A stretch of 64,000 nt of DNA from Unio delphinus (Eukaryota > Mollusca > Bivalvia > Unionida > Unionidae), in the NCBI GenBank assembly GCA_029339505.1, contig JAQISU010000163.1:682001-746000 (forward strand), in the 5' to 3' direction. Below, one piece after another: positions 36,355-49,961 of the stretch (within the stretch, counting starts at the first letter, position 1; every line of letters begins with the position of its first letter). The position numbers and the translations under genes are program-made. A model generated the notes under the pieces. That model was not told the origin of the DNA. It was given only the letters and a program-made list of their open reading frames with translations, and did no database searches.

Positions 36355-39300
36355 TAGAGCTGTACCGATGTCACTTTTTGCTGATTATGCCGATACCGCG
36401 TATAGCCGATTATCAAAATTGCCGATACCGATTATTTGATTATCATATTATGTACTCAGGTATAAGCCGACAAATTTAGAAAACAATAAAGGCCTGGAAT
36501 GGGGGGGGGGGGGGGGGGTACCCGTGGGCCAATATCAAAACTTTACAGGTTTTAGGTGTTTTTGTTGTCAATTGTAACGGCAGTACATCTTGGGACAAAA
36601 ATATCCGTGTTCTAAGACATAGGCATGTTAAAAAAGTAACTTTTGGTGACCCGAAAATTATTAAACTTTTATAAAGTACTATTTATTATTGATTTTGTTA
36701 TTATTTTGCATGTGCATATTTTCTGATTTCCACAACACGAAATTACATAAAGGTAAAATACAGCCTTCATAATTCGCGGGTCGGTCGAGTTTACCAGGGA
36801 GACCATATACTATAATGTACAGTACTTACGCAGAGCAAAGTGTGCATAGCGTCACTTAAATCCTTTTTAATTCCCAAATATATCAGTTGCAGATTTTGCT
36901 TTATTCGTTGTTTCGACCAAAGTGTATTCTTTCAGATAAAATTTCAGCTAATCTGTAATAGCTGTTTCATTTACTACGAATCACCTCTCACGAGTTACTC
37001 ATTTTCAATGATATAAGTGATCCTACAAAATGAGGTAATATTTTGAGTGTATGAGGGACACAACCTGTATAATTTACATCTTCATGCAGCATGGTAATAA
37101 TAAAGGCTAAATTTCTCATATAGATCAACTAAGATCAACATCAATCAGTTTTAGTTTTGTCTTTTGGCTGAACAAACATGTAACTTTCCACACAATGGAA
37201 AGCGTGATGTTTCAGAATCTCCTTTGTTGATAATCGGTCAATTTCCCTATCGTTTTGAGACAACAGTACAGGCCAGTTTATCATTAAAATGCTTGAAACT
37301 GACTTGTAATAAAAAGAAGGGCATTTTTGTTACAACACTGACTGGTTCAGAAAAATAAACCTGTAAGTGTAATGCAAGCATTTATTTTGCTATGCGAGTT
37401 AAAACAAAGTTGTTTATGCAGCTAGTGAATTTGAACTTGTATACGAAAATAAGCAGAAACCGGATAAAAAAATTGTAGTTATTTACAAAAAACAAGGTCA
37501 CACAAACATGAAACTTGAAAAACTTTATTACTAACACTGATAAAAATAAATGAATGAAATGTATTAAGCAAGTCTGTTAACCTGGGTTCAATGATGCAGG
37601 TCGCCATTACTAGATTTCAATAAATGACTAAATAATGTTCATAACAATAGCAAAAAAAATAATTAATAATTTGCATGTTTTATGACTAACGTTAGATATC
37701 ACTTTACGCTGGCGGCAGCTAATACTGAAAGCCTAGCTGAGGTAAGTTGTATTTAAGTAACAGTAACATTTCTCCCTTCTCGCCAAGTAATGATCCACAA
37801 CGATCCGAAAAAGTCTGGCCTGCACCACTAAATAGTTGCTCGCTAGGAACGCTTGAAGCTGGTGCAGACAAATAGCGTCTAGCTAATTTGGCCAAGTAGG
37901 GGAACTGAAACTTTTGAGTATTCCACCAGCTGTATATGTCTTCTTCTCGTGGCAACAAAGGGCTGGCCAGATACAATTCAATCATCGTGTCAACAGCGTT
38001 ATCCACTTGGGTCTTTCGTTGACGGTACTGACAGGCTCGTGACAGGCCACAGAAAAGAAATCCCAGAGACGTGATGTTGATGGTTCAGTGGCGTTTGTTT
38101 CAGTTTCAGTCTTTCTCTTTTTGGTTGGGGGTACCTCCTGCTTGTCAGCTGATGCAACTATGATACATTCTGCTCTAAGCCATTCTTTGGATCTGGTTAC
38201 AACCAATTCTTCGCTGAATAGGCGATGTTTGAATCGTGGATCTAAGATGGTGGCCAAGACAAGCTTCTTGTTGCTGGCAACATCAGCAAAGCGTGTGTTC
38301 AGTGATGTCAACATATCACAGCGCATTGTCTGAATACCTTGACTCGCTTCATGCTCTCGAGACAGCAACATTCGGAACATTTTCAGCATAGGAATAATGA
38401 CGGATACTGATGTTTGACTACCACTTACTTCCTTGGTAATGTCTGCGAACGGGCCTAACGTGTCCACAATATTGTTAATTAAGACCCACTGTTGAGCTGT
38501 TAGGCTATGCAGGTCATAGAGAGTAGCGTAAGCCCCCAATACTTGTTTTTGTTCATATAACGAAACCAACATATTGTATGTAGAATTCCAGCGTGTCTTG
38601 ACATCCTGGATGAGTTTCTTATGGGCAACGCCAAACTTTTTCTGCTGATGTTCGAGCTGCTGTTGTGCCAGGACGGAGTGCCAAAATTTGCCGACAATGG
38701 AACGCGAGATCGCCAAAACATCTTTGACAGCTCGTTGCGAAAGAATGCCATCACTTACAATGAGCTGCAGGGTGTGAGCAAAACAGCTGATGCTGTCAAT
38801 TTCAGCCAGACGCATTGCTTTAACCATGTTTGCACCTCCGTCACATAGAAGAAGATGGATATGTGTTTTAGGAATGTTGTATTCATCGAATAATTTGTCC
38901 AGTTTGCTCGCCAAATATTCTCCTGTATGCGATTCATCGAGAGGCGTTGCAGCTAAAATCACCTGTTTCCGCTGAAAGTCTTTAGTAATCCAGTGTGCCG
39001 TAAGACTCAACAAAGATACGCCGATGGATAGGTTTGACCACACATCAGAGGTTAAACTAAGGTCAGATTGAGCAGAAACTAAATCACGCACCTTGTTTTG
39101 TATCGCCTTATGCATGTCAGGTATCAAAGATGTGGAAAAGTATTTCCGACTTGGAATTGTATAGCGCGGTTCTGCCTTGGCCATCAGGCGTTGAAATCCA
39201 ATGTTTTCAATGACGGAAAATGGTTGTACATCTACTGCAATGAATTCTGCAATGATTTTGTGCCAACTAATAGCTCTCGGGTCATCAAATGCAAATGGCT

Positions 39301-40725
39301 GTTTTCGGTCCAGCATGGCGTCAATAGTCAGAGTACGAGAAGTTGCTGAAGCTGCTGAGGTTATCTGCGGAGAATTCTTTTCATTTTTATCTACCAGAAA
39401 CAGGCCATATTCGGCGATGTGCTTGCAGCGCAAGTGCTGGATAAGTAAGATTTGATGTTGTATAATTTTTAGAATCCTTTCCACCTCTGGAAATGCATGC
39501 TTTGTAAAGTGTGCAATGTGCTGTCGACTCATTGACTGCATTTACTTTGAAGTAATTCCAGACTAAACTTGATAGTTTCAAGTTCGACATTATGCAGAGC
39601 CGATATTAATAATCCAATCTATTCGGGCTCTTGAAACAATGTGTCCAAATAAATTACTACTCTGTTGTCCACAGACCATGGGGGTGGGCGATTTTTTTTT
39701 GCAAACAGGAAAGTTTCGCGGCACAATAAATATGTTCTAATAACTATGTAAATTGAGGCAATGCTTTTGAGTTTTTTGCCGACTTTCTATGAGCAAAGGT
39801 CGTCGGCTTGCTTCGATGACAACAAATACTTTTTATTGCTGCGGCAACATCAGATAATTGTAAAACATTGATATAGAATTGTTTTATTTGTTTAGCATAT
39901 GTCGGTGCTTCAAAGGTACAGTAAAACCAGTTATGACTTATGAGAGACCACCCCTTCTGCCAGATGGTGGCTTGGTGAAACACTAACAAAAGAAATAAAA
40001 AATAATTTTAAAAAATCCGGAAATGATTCTCACTTACTAGTATTAAAGACAATGAGTTCGTTCACCCTCCAGGCATTATGGATTAACTGAAAGACAGACG
40101 ACGTACTCAAACCTACACTGAAGCCCTTTCAAACAATTTCTCACTGGGACATAAGGACTATCGGTGTTTTGTGAGTTTTCATAAAGATAAAGAAAAAACA
40201 CAAACCTCAAAATTGACTGTGTATATATCCATCATTACTCCCTTTGATATTAATCTTACTGGCTATTCACATGACTTTGGCACTACAATGGCGGTTAGCG
40301 ACATGTACTTTAGTCTGGTTTACTGCAGTTTACAAAATGTTACCGGACGCTGGAGTTGAAAATTTCGCACAACTGGCAGCAAGATAAATTCTTTTTAAAT
40401 ACTTTATTAGAGCAATCTCTTTGTTACAAAAGATTAGTTGATGGTTCGATGTGTTTATCTCGATATATGGTTATTCGACTATACAGCAGTGTTAGTTAAT
40501 GAGCAACTTGTTTGCATACTGCATTTATCCCGAGCTCTAGTGTTACAAAGGATTAAGTTACGGTCAGTCAAAACGCGACTGTATATACAACTTTTATCAG
40601 GAAAAATTGGTTATTTAAAAAATTATTTGCATCGGCACCGATTATTTTTGCAGATACCCAATTATACCGATTGTGCTAATAATCGGCCAGATTACGCGTA
40701 CGGGCGATTAATCGGTACAGCTCTA
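36355..40725 (-). mobile_element. 4.4 kb hAT transposon (BED type), inactive
   Basis: Ends TAGAGCTGTACCGAT and ATCGGTACAGCTCTA are perfect 15-bp inverted repeats, with many CCGAT/ATCGG subterminal motifs. It contains one minus-strand transposase (37719-39590). The flanks (ATAATAAT left, AAATAATC right) are only similar, so the 8-bp target duplication is unclear in this microsatellite. An 18-base G run lies near 36500. Confidence 0.88.
37719..39590 (-). pseudogene. hAT-family transposase with two frameshifts
   Basis: About 620 codons. N-terminus: BED finger with HCTLYKACISR and, in the next frame, QHLRCKH; a frameshift near 39440 separates them. The middle 519-codon frame has the RNase H-like core (TSDVWSNLSIGVSLLSLTAH, HIHLLLCDGGANMVKAM, SCFAHTLQLIV, DVKTRWNSTYNML). 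A second frameshift near 38050 leads to the C-terminal dimerisation domain (PYLAKLARRYLSAPASSVPS, EQLFSGAG). It cuts and pastes DNA in the nucleus in intact relatives. Decay suggests no current activity. Confidence 0.9.
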
Positions 40726-41060
40726 AAATAATCAGGACGTTGTATAGCGCATAATCTTTAGAAGCTCTAAGCGCTTTACAACATCTATAACGATATGACT
40801 ACACTACAAAAAAACAGAAAACAAACACCGTGAAATTGGAAAACATAAAAACATGTTGAAAACATATAAGACACAAAAGATTATTAGGTTTCTAAGTTTG
40901 TTCCTGTAGTCGAAAAAAGTGAGTTTTAAGAGCACTCTTAAAAGGAACCACTGTGTCTTTGTGTCCAATTTCAATGGGCAATTTGCTCCACATCGCCAGG
41001 CCACATATCCAGACATTAATTTTTTTAAACATATCTTTCCAATAGCCAATTTGTTCAGCT
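40726..41060 (-). mobile_element. LINE 3' fragment, interrupted by the hAT
   Basis: The minus strand encodes MWSKLPIEIGHK and FKSALKTHFFRL, matching the end of the 30.1 kb LINE. Its 3' end, AGAGCTTCTAAAGATTATGC, meets the hAT at 40725, and the (TAA)n tail is found on the other side at about 36330-36354. Confidence 0.8.
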
Positions 41061-41918
41061 GGGAATTGATTAAGAATTAAATGTATCACAAATTAATTTG
41101 TCTATGTTTTTAACATCTTCACACCTTACTTTGAAAAGCAGCCCTTTTCATCTATACCCAGTATTGATAGTGGTTAAAGGACCTCATTATGAGATTGATG
41201 CATGTTCTATACCCACCATCTGGGCAGATCCATCAGCCATGCACCCTGTTCTATAGGCCTCAACATAAAATACCATTAAAGAATTGCTGAGGTGTCACAA
41301 AACAACAAACCCAATCAAACCCAAACTTCAGTAATACTTTAGTCCATAATCTATGACTAGTATCAACACTATTTTCTCTCTTTGTTGCATACAATTATTA
41401 TTTAAATAGCATTTGTTTTTACACCATGTTTACCCACAACAAAATTTAGGTGTAATTTACTAATAATTTATCAAATAAATGAATTTTTATCAGATAGTCG
41501 AGAATCTTTGGATATAAAAAATTGTAATCACTAGTATTATTAATTACTTGTGCTATGTGTGATAAGTAGTAATGGAGTAATTATATTAATTGATTACATT
41601 TGATTATTAAAATACTCAATCAATATAAAACAAGGTCTGTACTGTATTGCTTTTCAAGATTCAAGATGTCTAAAATGTGCAATATTTCCCAACGGTAAAA
41701 TATTCAAAGTATCACATGAAATTAAAAATGGAGGGAAATGAGACTTTTGGTGGTTGGAATAAAGTTGAAACAGACATAAAGGCGGTCAAAATAAATTTAT
41801 TAATTACTAGCGATCGATCTGATAGTCCAAGAGATCAAAACGCTGGCGCTCAAACACAAATTGTGTCAAACACAGTTGGTCTCCCAGCACATAATGTCAT
41901 AATAAAAATGGCAGAGAC
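41061..41918. other. AT-rich intergenic sequence
   Basis: Nothing recognised. Confidence 0.4.
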
Positions 41919-42790
41919 AATAATAATAATAATGACTTAGTATAGCGCCTAATCTTTAGAAGCTCTAAGTGCTTTACAACATCTATAATGATATGACTAC
42001 AGAAAAGAACAAAACAAAACAAAAAAAACCCCCATGAAATTGGAAAACAAAAATTTCTGAAAATATTTAACGTATGGGACATTATTACTGTTAGGTCTTG
42101 ACATTCGTTCTTGCAGTCAAAGAAGAGTTTGAAGAGCACTCTTGAAATGGATCACTGTATCTTTGTGTCTCATTTCAATGGGCAATTCGTTCCACATTGC
42201 TGGGCACTGGTATGCAAATGAACGTTGTCCATATGACTTTGTTTTCATAGTGGGAATATTGAGTATACGATTATCAGAAGAGGAGTATAGTAACTTGCTG
42301 GTGTGTACACATGGGTGAGGACACGTAGCACAGAAAATACATTTTGTGTTTGATTCTGAATCAAATGGATAACCAGTATAGGGTACAGAGCAGTGGGGAG
42401 GTGTGCTCTGATCGTGGTACTCTAAAGATGATCCGAGCAGCTATGTTTGAACTTTTTGAAGTTTCTGGAGTAGATACTGAGATGAACCAGCCAGATTTGA
42501 GCTATAATAGTCCAGTCTTGAAAGTACTAATGAACACAAAAGTGTTTTAGTGACATAAACTGAAAAATATTTGCGAATGGAGATGACACGTCTCAGCTCA
42601 AAATATGCAGCCTTGCATATGTTCATGACATGTTGGTGAAATGTGAGAGTACTGTCTAGAGTATCAGTGACACCTATGTTTTGTAATGACTGTGTGAATT
42701 TAATGTTTGGTGTTGCTGACATTTGTTGTCTGAGGTAATGGATGTGAATGAGAAAGTTTTTGTGTTGTGATCAGAATGGCCTCAAGTTTT
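41919..42790 (-). mobile_element. LINE 3' fragment
   Basis: Minus-strand frame 42722-42441 encodes LDSTLTFHQHVMNICKAAY and VLSRLDYYSSNLAGSSQYLL, the reverse transcriptase C-terminus of the same family as 30.1 kb; the tail is (ATAATA)n at 41919-41935. Several frames are needed, so it is dead. Confidence 0.82.
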
Positions 42791-43839
42791 AACATCATTC
42801 ATCTGCAGCTTTTTATAGGTCATCCATGATTTCACATCAGAAATGCACCTCCCTACTCCTTGGATGGTTGCATCAACTTCAGTTCGGTGGCCAAACTTGT
42901 ATATTTGGGTGTCATCAGAGTACAATTGGTGAGACAATGGGTGATGATCTGTGACACTTGAGATCGGCTGAGTGTATAGAATGATGTTGGTCTACAGCTA
43001 TAGTCCTAGCTTCCTCTGACCCTTGTCAACCCATTTTTTATATTTGGACATTTATGTTGGGGTGTAGGGTCAGATCGCATTCCTTATCGAAAAGTTGGAA
43101 TTCGGTGTCGACATAGGGTAGCCACTTACTTGCCGGTCAAGCAAACTTTAACGATCTTTAATCGAGATATACCTTGATAGGAATATGATTTATTTTCTGA
43201 ATAATCGTAATCATAGCATTCGTTATGTCTTTAATCCGCTGACATACGATACGAAAGTACATCGTTGCTGAAATTTTACCTGTCAGCGGATTAAAGTCAT
43301 AAATTATAAATCAATGAATGAACTGAGTAAGATTTATTGACTTTTTTTATTTTGTTTATGCTTTTCGTTACTGAAATCGGCAGCGGGGTACAAACAAACG
43401 GTTGTCTACAGCAAATGCTTGAAGCAGATAACGTACAATCACAGAGTCCGACGTATATCAATGAATTACAAGGAAAACTTGGAGCAACACGAAAATAAAA
43501 ACTAATCTGAAGTAGAATTATACATATTTATAGTACAGTTAAATTAATTTCGATTTGTCAGAACATTTCGTTGACATTTTGTGGATAAACGTCAGTCACC
43601 AGGTCCATACACAGGTCTGTGGTCACAGGACACCAGACTTCACTAAATATGAAATAAACACTAACAAATTTTAATTATTCCAGTAAATCTATAAATGTTT
43701 ACTTCAACTTACAATATAACGCACTTCAACTCCGTCAAATGTTTTCCCTGTCCCAAGTCGATGTTTGTAAATCTATTTTGTAGAAAAATGGCGAACTAAT
43801 TTAGTATTTAACTTCCTGAATCCTAGGGTTTTCCGATAG
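42791..43839. other. Intergenic sequence with short inverted repeat
   Basis: No gene. Around 43230-43250 and 43281-43300, CTTTAATCCGCTGACA and TGTCAGCGGATTAAAG form a 16-bp inverted repeat. Confidence 0.45.
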
Positions 43840-43925
43840 TAGTCTGGTTCCCTGACCGCTCTCCACTCCGTTACTCTTCGTGATAGGAGAGTAACGGAGT
43901 GGAGAGCGGTCAGGGAACCAGACTA
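43840..43925. repeat. Perfect 38-bp inverted repeat with 10-bp loop
   Basis: Arm 43840-43877 (TAGTCTGGTTCCCTGACCGC...) is the exact reverse complement of 43888-43925. It would form a very stable hairpin. Either a foldback element end or an assembly foldback. Confidence 0.95.
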
Positions 43926-44016
43926 TGTGTTTGTGTGCTTGTTTGTGTATGTGCGTGTGTGTGTTTGAGAGATCCTCTATATTTTATCAACGCCCAACCT
44001 ATGTTGTGTGTGTGTC

Positions 44017-44095
<79 letters not shown>

Positions 44096-44237
44096 GAGAA
44101 CAATGATCCTTTTCACAATCCACATAGTTTTGTGAATATGTGCGCGTGTGTGTTTGTGCGCTTTTTGCTTGTGTATATGTGTGTGTGTGTTTGAGAGCTC
44201 GTCTATATTTTATTAACGCCCAACCTGTGTGTGTGTC

Positions 44238-44318
<81 letters not shown>
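43926..44318. repeat. Duplicated (GT)n-(GA)n compound microsatellite
   Basis: Two copies of GTGT-rich sequence, CTATATTTTATYAACGCCCA, then (GT)n and (GA)n; the GA runs lie at about 44030-44098 and 44257-44318. Confidence 0.93.
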
Positions 44319-44321
<3 letters not shown>

Positions 44322-47300
44322 ATAAAATGGATTTATCAAAGCTTATAATTTGATTTCAGTAGATGTCACTTTGGATCACAAAGTAAAACTCAGTCATTTC
44401 TTATTCAGCGCTTTTTATGGCATGCTTCATCCAGTCGTCTTGAGTTTCATACAAGATATGTCACAATGTAAAGCTTTGGCTGAATATAGACTGCTTACAG
44501 CTTGAATGAACTTGTGTGGTATGATGGTCGTTAATGAAAGAAGGAACTATACACTAATATTTACATAAAAGTACAAGGTGGAATTTATCTGATGGGGAAA
44601 AATTAAGTTGCTTTCTTTTTGTAACATCTGCCCTCCAGTGGAAAAATTATTTTTTAATAAGAATAAGTTTTGCAAATGTTTTATACTATCTAAATATATT
44701 CAAATATACGTAATAATATTTAACAGTTTCTTTTAAATTGCGAAAGGATCTACAATTAAGAGATACATATCAACAGGGATAGAATAATCCCCCGTATGGC
44801 ATGTATGGACTATGAACTTCAATATGACTTGTGTAAATAATTAAATGTCAGAGAGAACCACGTTTGTATCATGCAATCTAAATCAGATCTTGCATAACTT
44901 GAATAAATCAAAGTTTATATTATAAAAAAAAGATACGTCAATCATTTGATAATATATCATCATGAAGAGGCAGTTTCTACATGTATAATAGAGATTACGA
45001 TGTGTTAATATTTAAAATCGTGGATTCAGAACACTATCTGTGAGTATATCTTTATAAATACATTTTACGGCATTGCATGCAAATACTGGCTCTTAATCAC
45101 CTGTATGGATACATATAAGTGACCTGTCATTTTATAAATTGACTCTTGTGTACACCTGTATGTAAAGAGTTTAGTGACCCGTCATCACAATACTGACTCT
45201 GTGTATATCAGTATGTATATAGTTTACTGACCTGTCCCTTAGAATACTGGCTCTGAGTACATCTCTATGTATAGGGTTTATCAGCATTCGTAACAATACC
45301 TGATCTGGGTATATCTCAATGTATAATGTTTAGAAAGCCTTTCTTAATGACTTGTGATCTTTAAGCAACAGAAAAGACAAAACCAACAAGTTTTGTAAAA
45401 TTTACATTTGTTTTGAAGCCAAGTGATGCGTAACCTGCTATACTGTTAACCTTTTTAATCAGATATAATTCAGGTAATTAAATATCAAATTCACACTATG
45501 AACCATTAATTTTTCTTACTACTCAACATTTATAAACAGCAACTTAATGTTAATTTATTATCGTCCTCCAAATGTAGTTTATGTAATGGCAGCTTGATGT
45601 TAATTAACGTTATCTCTATAATCCGCATACTCTCTTAACATTCCGATAGAAACAAACCAATCATGTAAAACTTATGGACGTTTATTTTGTTAGCATATGA
45701 TTTCCCTTGTCCACAGAATCACATAAAAGTGGAGGCGTAATGTTAATTTCCCTTTGTCTTCGAAGCCCATTCCTGTAATGGCGACATACTATTAATTCCT
45801 ATTTTCTCTATAATACTTAAGCGTTCATAGGATTTCAGTTAGAAGCCAAATATACTCATCATATTACAGTATTACATTTTCTCGTTAAAGCAGTCTCATC
45901 ATGTGACGCTGTACCACAGTTCATAACATGCTTGTAAGTTGATATGTTACTGTATTATATTGCTAACCAACGCCATCGTGAAATACATAATTATTTTGCA
46001 TTTGTATTCTCATTTATATTCTCAAATAGAAGTAAAACAAAAAAAACTTAAGGATAATTCTTTTATTTCAGCAAGCTTAGTTCGATTTTGTGATAGTTGT
46101 TTTTTAGCAATCAAAGTGAAAGTCAGGTCACTGAACTGCACCGATGCGAGCTGGTGACAAAAGAAGGTGCTGATCTCCTTAACATGTCCGGTTCAATATA
46201 CGATTCCCAAACGTGCAATCGTACAACCAGTTTAATTTACGCTATAGAGTGCGTTAGCTAACATTTAGCACCTACAGAGTACTTAATTTAAACTTCACGG
46301 CTTTGTTCTTCTATCAAGATTTTTTAAAAATAAAAAATACCAAAATAAAAATTAGATATTAAAACAAATAATTTTGATTGCACCTACAGCAACATAGAAA
46401 CAGAGAGAGGTGAGGCTATTATTACATAATGTCCTTTCGGTCAAAATAAGCAAGGCAGATATGCTTATATTTTTCTTGACATTAAAATAATCTTTCATAA
46501 GCCGATATGCAGTTTATCACAGATCATTCAATCAGCGACTTCCTCGAAAACTCAGAAAAATTAAAATTGACATAGATATTTTTTAATTATAGAAATGCGT
46601 ATTGATCAGTAACATTTTTGTTAACATCCTAAATGCTTTGAGATTAAACTTTATTTAAAAATATATAAGTAGTATATGGGGATACTCCAGTGACAATGGG
46701 AAATCCAGTCAAAAAGGTCGTGGGAACATTTAGCGACAAGGGAAATTTAACATGGGGAAATGTAACATGGAGCAAATGGGGAATTGAACACAGCGACAAA
46801 GATTGGATCACTTTAGTGTCATTGGGACCTTAACGTTAAAAATGGGTATATCAACTTTAATGTTAATGGGAATTTAACATGGGAATGTCACCTGGAGTTC
46901 TAAGGGAATTGAAAATTGGTGACTCCATTGTGTTTATAGGGTCAAAACTATTGATAGGGTAAAATGTACGTGTAAGGACAAAGGGCTGATAGGGACAAGC
47001 ATAGATATACAGAAAGAAACAAATACACATTGAAACACACACAAAAGAGGGCAGAGATGTTCTAAAAAAAGACCCACAGATAATAAAAGTCTACGATATG
47101 GGTTCAAAACATTTATTCAAGTATATACATGGGCTCTCTGGCCTGTGCTTTAGTCTAAGCACTATCCATTTAAAACATTCAAATCTGGACATGGAACAAA
47201 TCTATTCACATGTTATCTATTTCTTGGATCTAGAAAAAATACTTTTAAAATTAAAGTTTATGCCTTCAAAAAAAAGACTTTACTTTACATACAACGAATA

Positions 47301-47587
47301 AGCATTTCATATAAGAATGACACTTTTCATGCAACAATTAATATCCATTTTTAAGAAAAAGGCTAAACCTAAACAAGTAACAAACAATCAAATAGGAGAA
47401 AGTTCATGTTGCTTTCTATATCCGTCACACACATTGTTTAATATCTGGTCAGCTATCGCTTGGGTCCCAGCGTTGATGTTTCCCATTACGTACCCCTTTC
47501 ATTCATAAATCTGCTTGAGTCTTACGCTCGATACTTGGTGTGTGAAATGATTCATCTTTCTCGCTTGGCAATGTTAATCACAATGAA
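44319..47587. other. Intergenic AT-rich sequence before Polinton remnant
   Basis: No gene supported. About 45081-45345 holds 4-5 diverged ~60-bp units (TACTGGCTCT..., TATGTATA...TTTA.TGACC), and 46680-47000 is unusually G-rich with recurring AACATGGGGAA-like words. Confidence 0.4.
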
Positions 47588-49940
47588 CTATCGCTCTTGG
47601 ACGATGTCCCTTTTTATATGCTGACCAACATCGACGTGACCGTACGGTAAAGTGAAGTGATTGGGAAGCCGCACTCTCTTCTGGTACACGATTTGATAGA
47701 CTTTTTCAAAAGACCTACTGACGATTTGGTGTGTGGGTAAACGTACGATCTTGTGCGGTTCGTGGGTGGTCACTTTAAAAGTTTCATCCTGTCCAGACTT
47801 CAAGGCTTCTTTTAGCACGTCAAAGTTCACCACTCGACTGGTGCGATAATTGAGAGTCAATCCTTTCACTTTACATTTGGTGTGCATTTCTCCTTGACGG
47901 TTTCGGTATTTGTAGCCGTAATTTTTAGGACCACCACTTGCAAAACTTAGAATCTTGTCGTCGGGATGTTCATCTGTCCAGGCTCCTAAACGGTCTCCTT
48001 CAATGTCAGGGTGACGTTGACCGAGGCGATCGATGTAAATGCAACTGTCCGTGTCAAAATACAGGACGCGATCTCCTAGGAGTTCTAACACTTCGTACAA
48101 TTTTAAGCGAGCATGGGCTGTCACGTAAGCCGCAATGATGACATTTCCAAATTTGTCGGCTTCTGTAAAGTCAAGTTCTTTTTCGTAATTGACTAAGATC
48201 AAGTCCTCACTAATGACGTCCACGTCTTTGATATATTTGGTTTTGTCGTGAATCATCTGGAAGTAGCGGGAAGGTTCGGACAAATACTCCGTCTTGGGTA
48301 AAGACGTTCGTTGTACCATTTTACCCCACAAGCAATTTAACATCTCTCTGGCAAATGATAGCCTTCCTTCGTTTTTCTTGATGTGGTCTAAAGTGATACC
48401 TTCCTGCTCCCTATATTTTTCTTTGAATTTCTTTTGGTCTTCGAGAGTGTGGCACCAGAAAGGATAGCCGCTAGCTTCTTGTTTTCGTTTCAAAAAGGCA
48501 TCTACGTAGTCTGCAAAAATACCTTTCCGTGTCTCGTCGCCCTTGCGGTATTGTTGTGTCTTGGGAAAGTGGTACATTTCGTGCACTTCTAACACTTCTA
48601 ACAGTCGGTATCCCAAGTCCAGAGCTTTAAACAATTCCACGCTAACCCACGTTCCTGTTAAGGCGGGTTCTTCCTGGCTGTGCTGACAAGGTTGGTGTTG
48701 GTTGCACGTTTCGGCACAAGTTCGACACAAAGGAAATATCAGTTCCCCTTGGCAATGGTGAGGTAAAACGGGATGGTACAAGTCCGTAGGCGGCAAGACT
48801 GTGCACTTGATCAATCCTTCGTACTGTCGAATGTGGTCTAGGTCAAAGTGTTCTGTCATCAATTGTGGATGCCCTACGGGAAAGTGACACTATTTGCACA
48901 CGTAAGGATACAGCGAACACACGTCCAAGTATTTGATTTCTTCTCCCTTCTCTTCGTCCGCCTGGTACAGCAAACAGGTGGCATTCGTTCGTCCTCCGTA
49001 CACACTAAGCCGGGGGTTCAGTGGGTCCACCAACTTGTAACTTTCTGCAATGCGTTTAAACTTGGGATCGGTTTTCAAACGGTGATCGTACTCATGTACT
49101 CATACCACCACTTCGTATCCTTGCTGTTCTAACTTCAAACGCCGCTGACAAGTAGTCTGGTACAAGTCTTCTATGGTCCGTTGTAAAAACTGATTTTTGG
49201 TGTTACGTTGAGGGTAACACATTGGACATCCGTGAAATAAGCATCCTTTAAACTCGTACACGATCTCAGGGTTTTCTAAGTCCCAGCCTTTCACCGAATG
49301 CGTTTCAATGGTCTTTTCGCCTCCTCCGTTGCGGGCGTGTTTGATACATTTGTTTTCCTTGTCACACAAATAATGTAGCCAGCGTAGGGCTTTGACTGAG
49401 TATTGACGTTTGACAAAGTTCGTCGTTTGAGGGATTATGACAGCCAGGGTGTTTTCGGGCATGAATCGATGGCGGTACACTAAAGAACACACTTTGGCGA
49501 TGGTACAAGCTTCTTTCTTTGCTCCATGAAGAATTCTTGAAATTTTACACAACAACGTCGTAAAATGTCCACGTCAGATCGACAATACTTTATCATTTCT
49601 TCCTGAAAGTCGAAGGGGTCCGAGGCGTGAGTCTGGTACCAAGCGAAGAAAACTTCTCGTTGTTCGCATGCTGTCGGGGTCGTAATAGTGAGCCTCAGGC
49701 AAATGGGGTAGAACGGCACGTTGATTGGCTTCGGTATTGAAAAAGCGCGAAATAACTTTTGGCCATTTCTGGCATTCCAAACGTTTTAGGCATGCGACTC
49801 AAAGGAATGGTCAAGTAACTCATCGAATCTTTAAACTGCACATGTCCCACTTGCATGTAAATGATTTTGGCTTCGTTCAAAGTTACTTTAGGACGTTCAG
49901 TACTTTGTTCTGTATAGTATCTGAGCAGAAACAAACGAAG
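47588..49940 (-). pseudogene. Polinton-type protein-primed DNA polymerase B, broken
   Basis: Replication polymerase of Polinton/Maverick elements. Visible parts: exonuclease segment VQFKDSMSYLTIPLSRMP (near 49820), exo III YCRSDVDIL (near 49585), CLFHGCPMCYP, palm motif A YLDVCSLYPY (near 48910), motif B NCLWGK, motif C YFDTDSCIYID (near 48055) and KVKGLTLN. From 49555 to 47588 one frame holds, apart from in-frame stops TGA at 49100-49102 and TAG at 48890-48892. Upstream at least two frameshifts (about 49670 and 49510) and a further one near 49780 separate the exonuclease pieces. The N-terminal part is missing: at about 49940-49960 the sequence changes to an integrase on the other strand. About 780 codons remain against roughly 1,100 or more expected. 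Catalytic aspartates of motifs A and C are kept. Confidence 0.9.
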
Positions 49941-49961
49941 TGAGTGTTTTTCAGCGTCTGT

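Noticed and set aside
43899..44339. Open frames of RE/SL and VC repeats
   Set aside because: (GA)n and (GT)n microsatellites.
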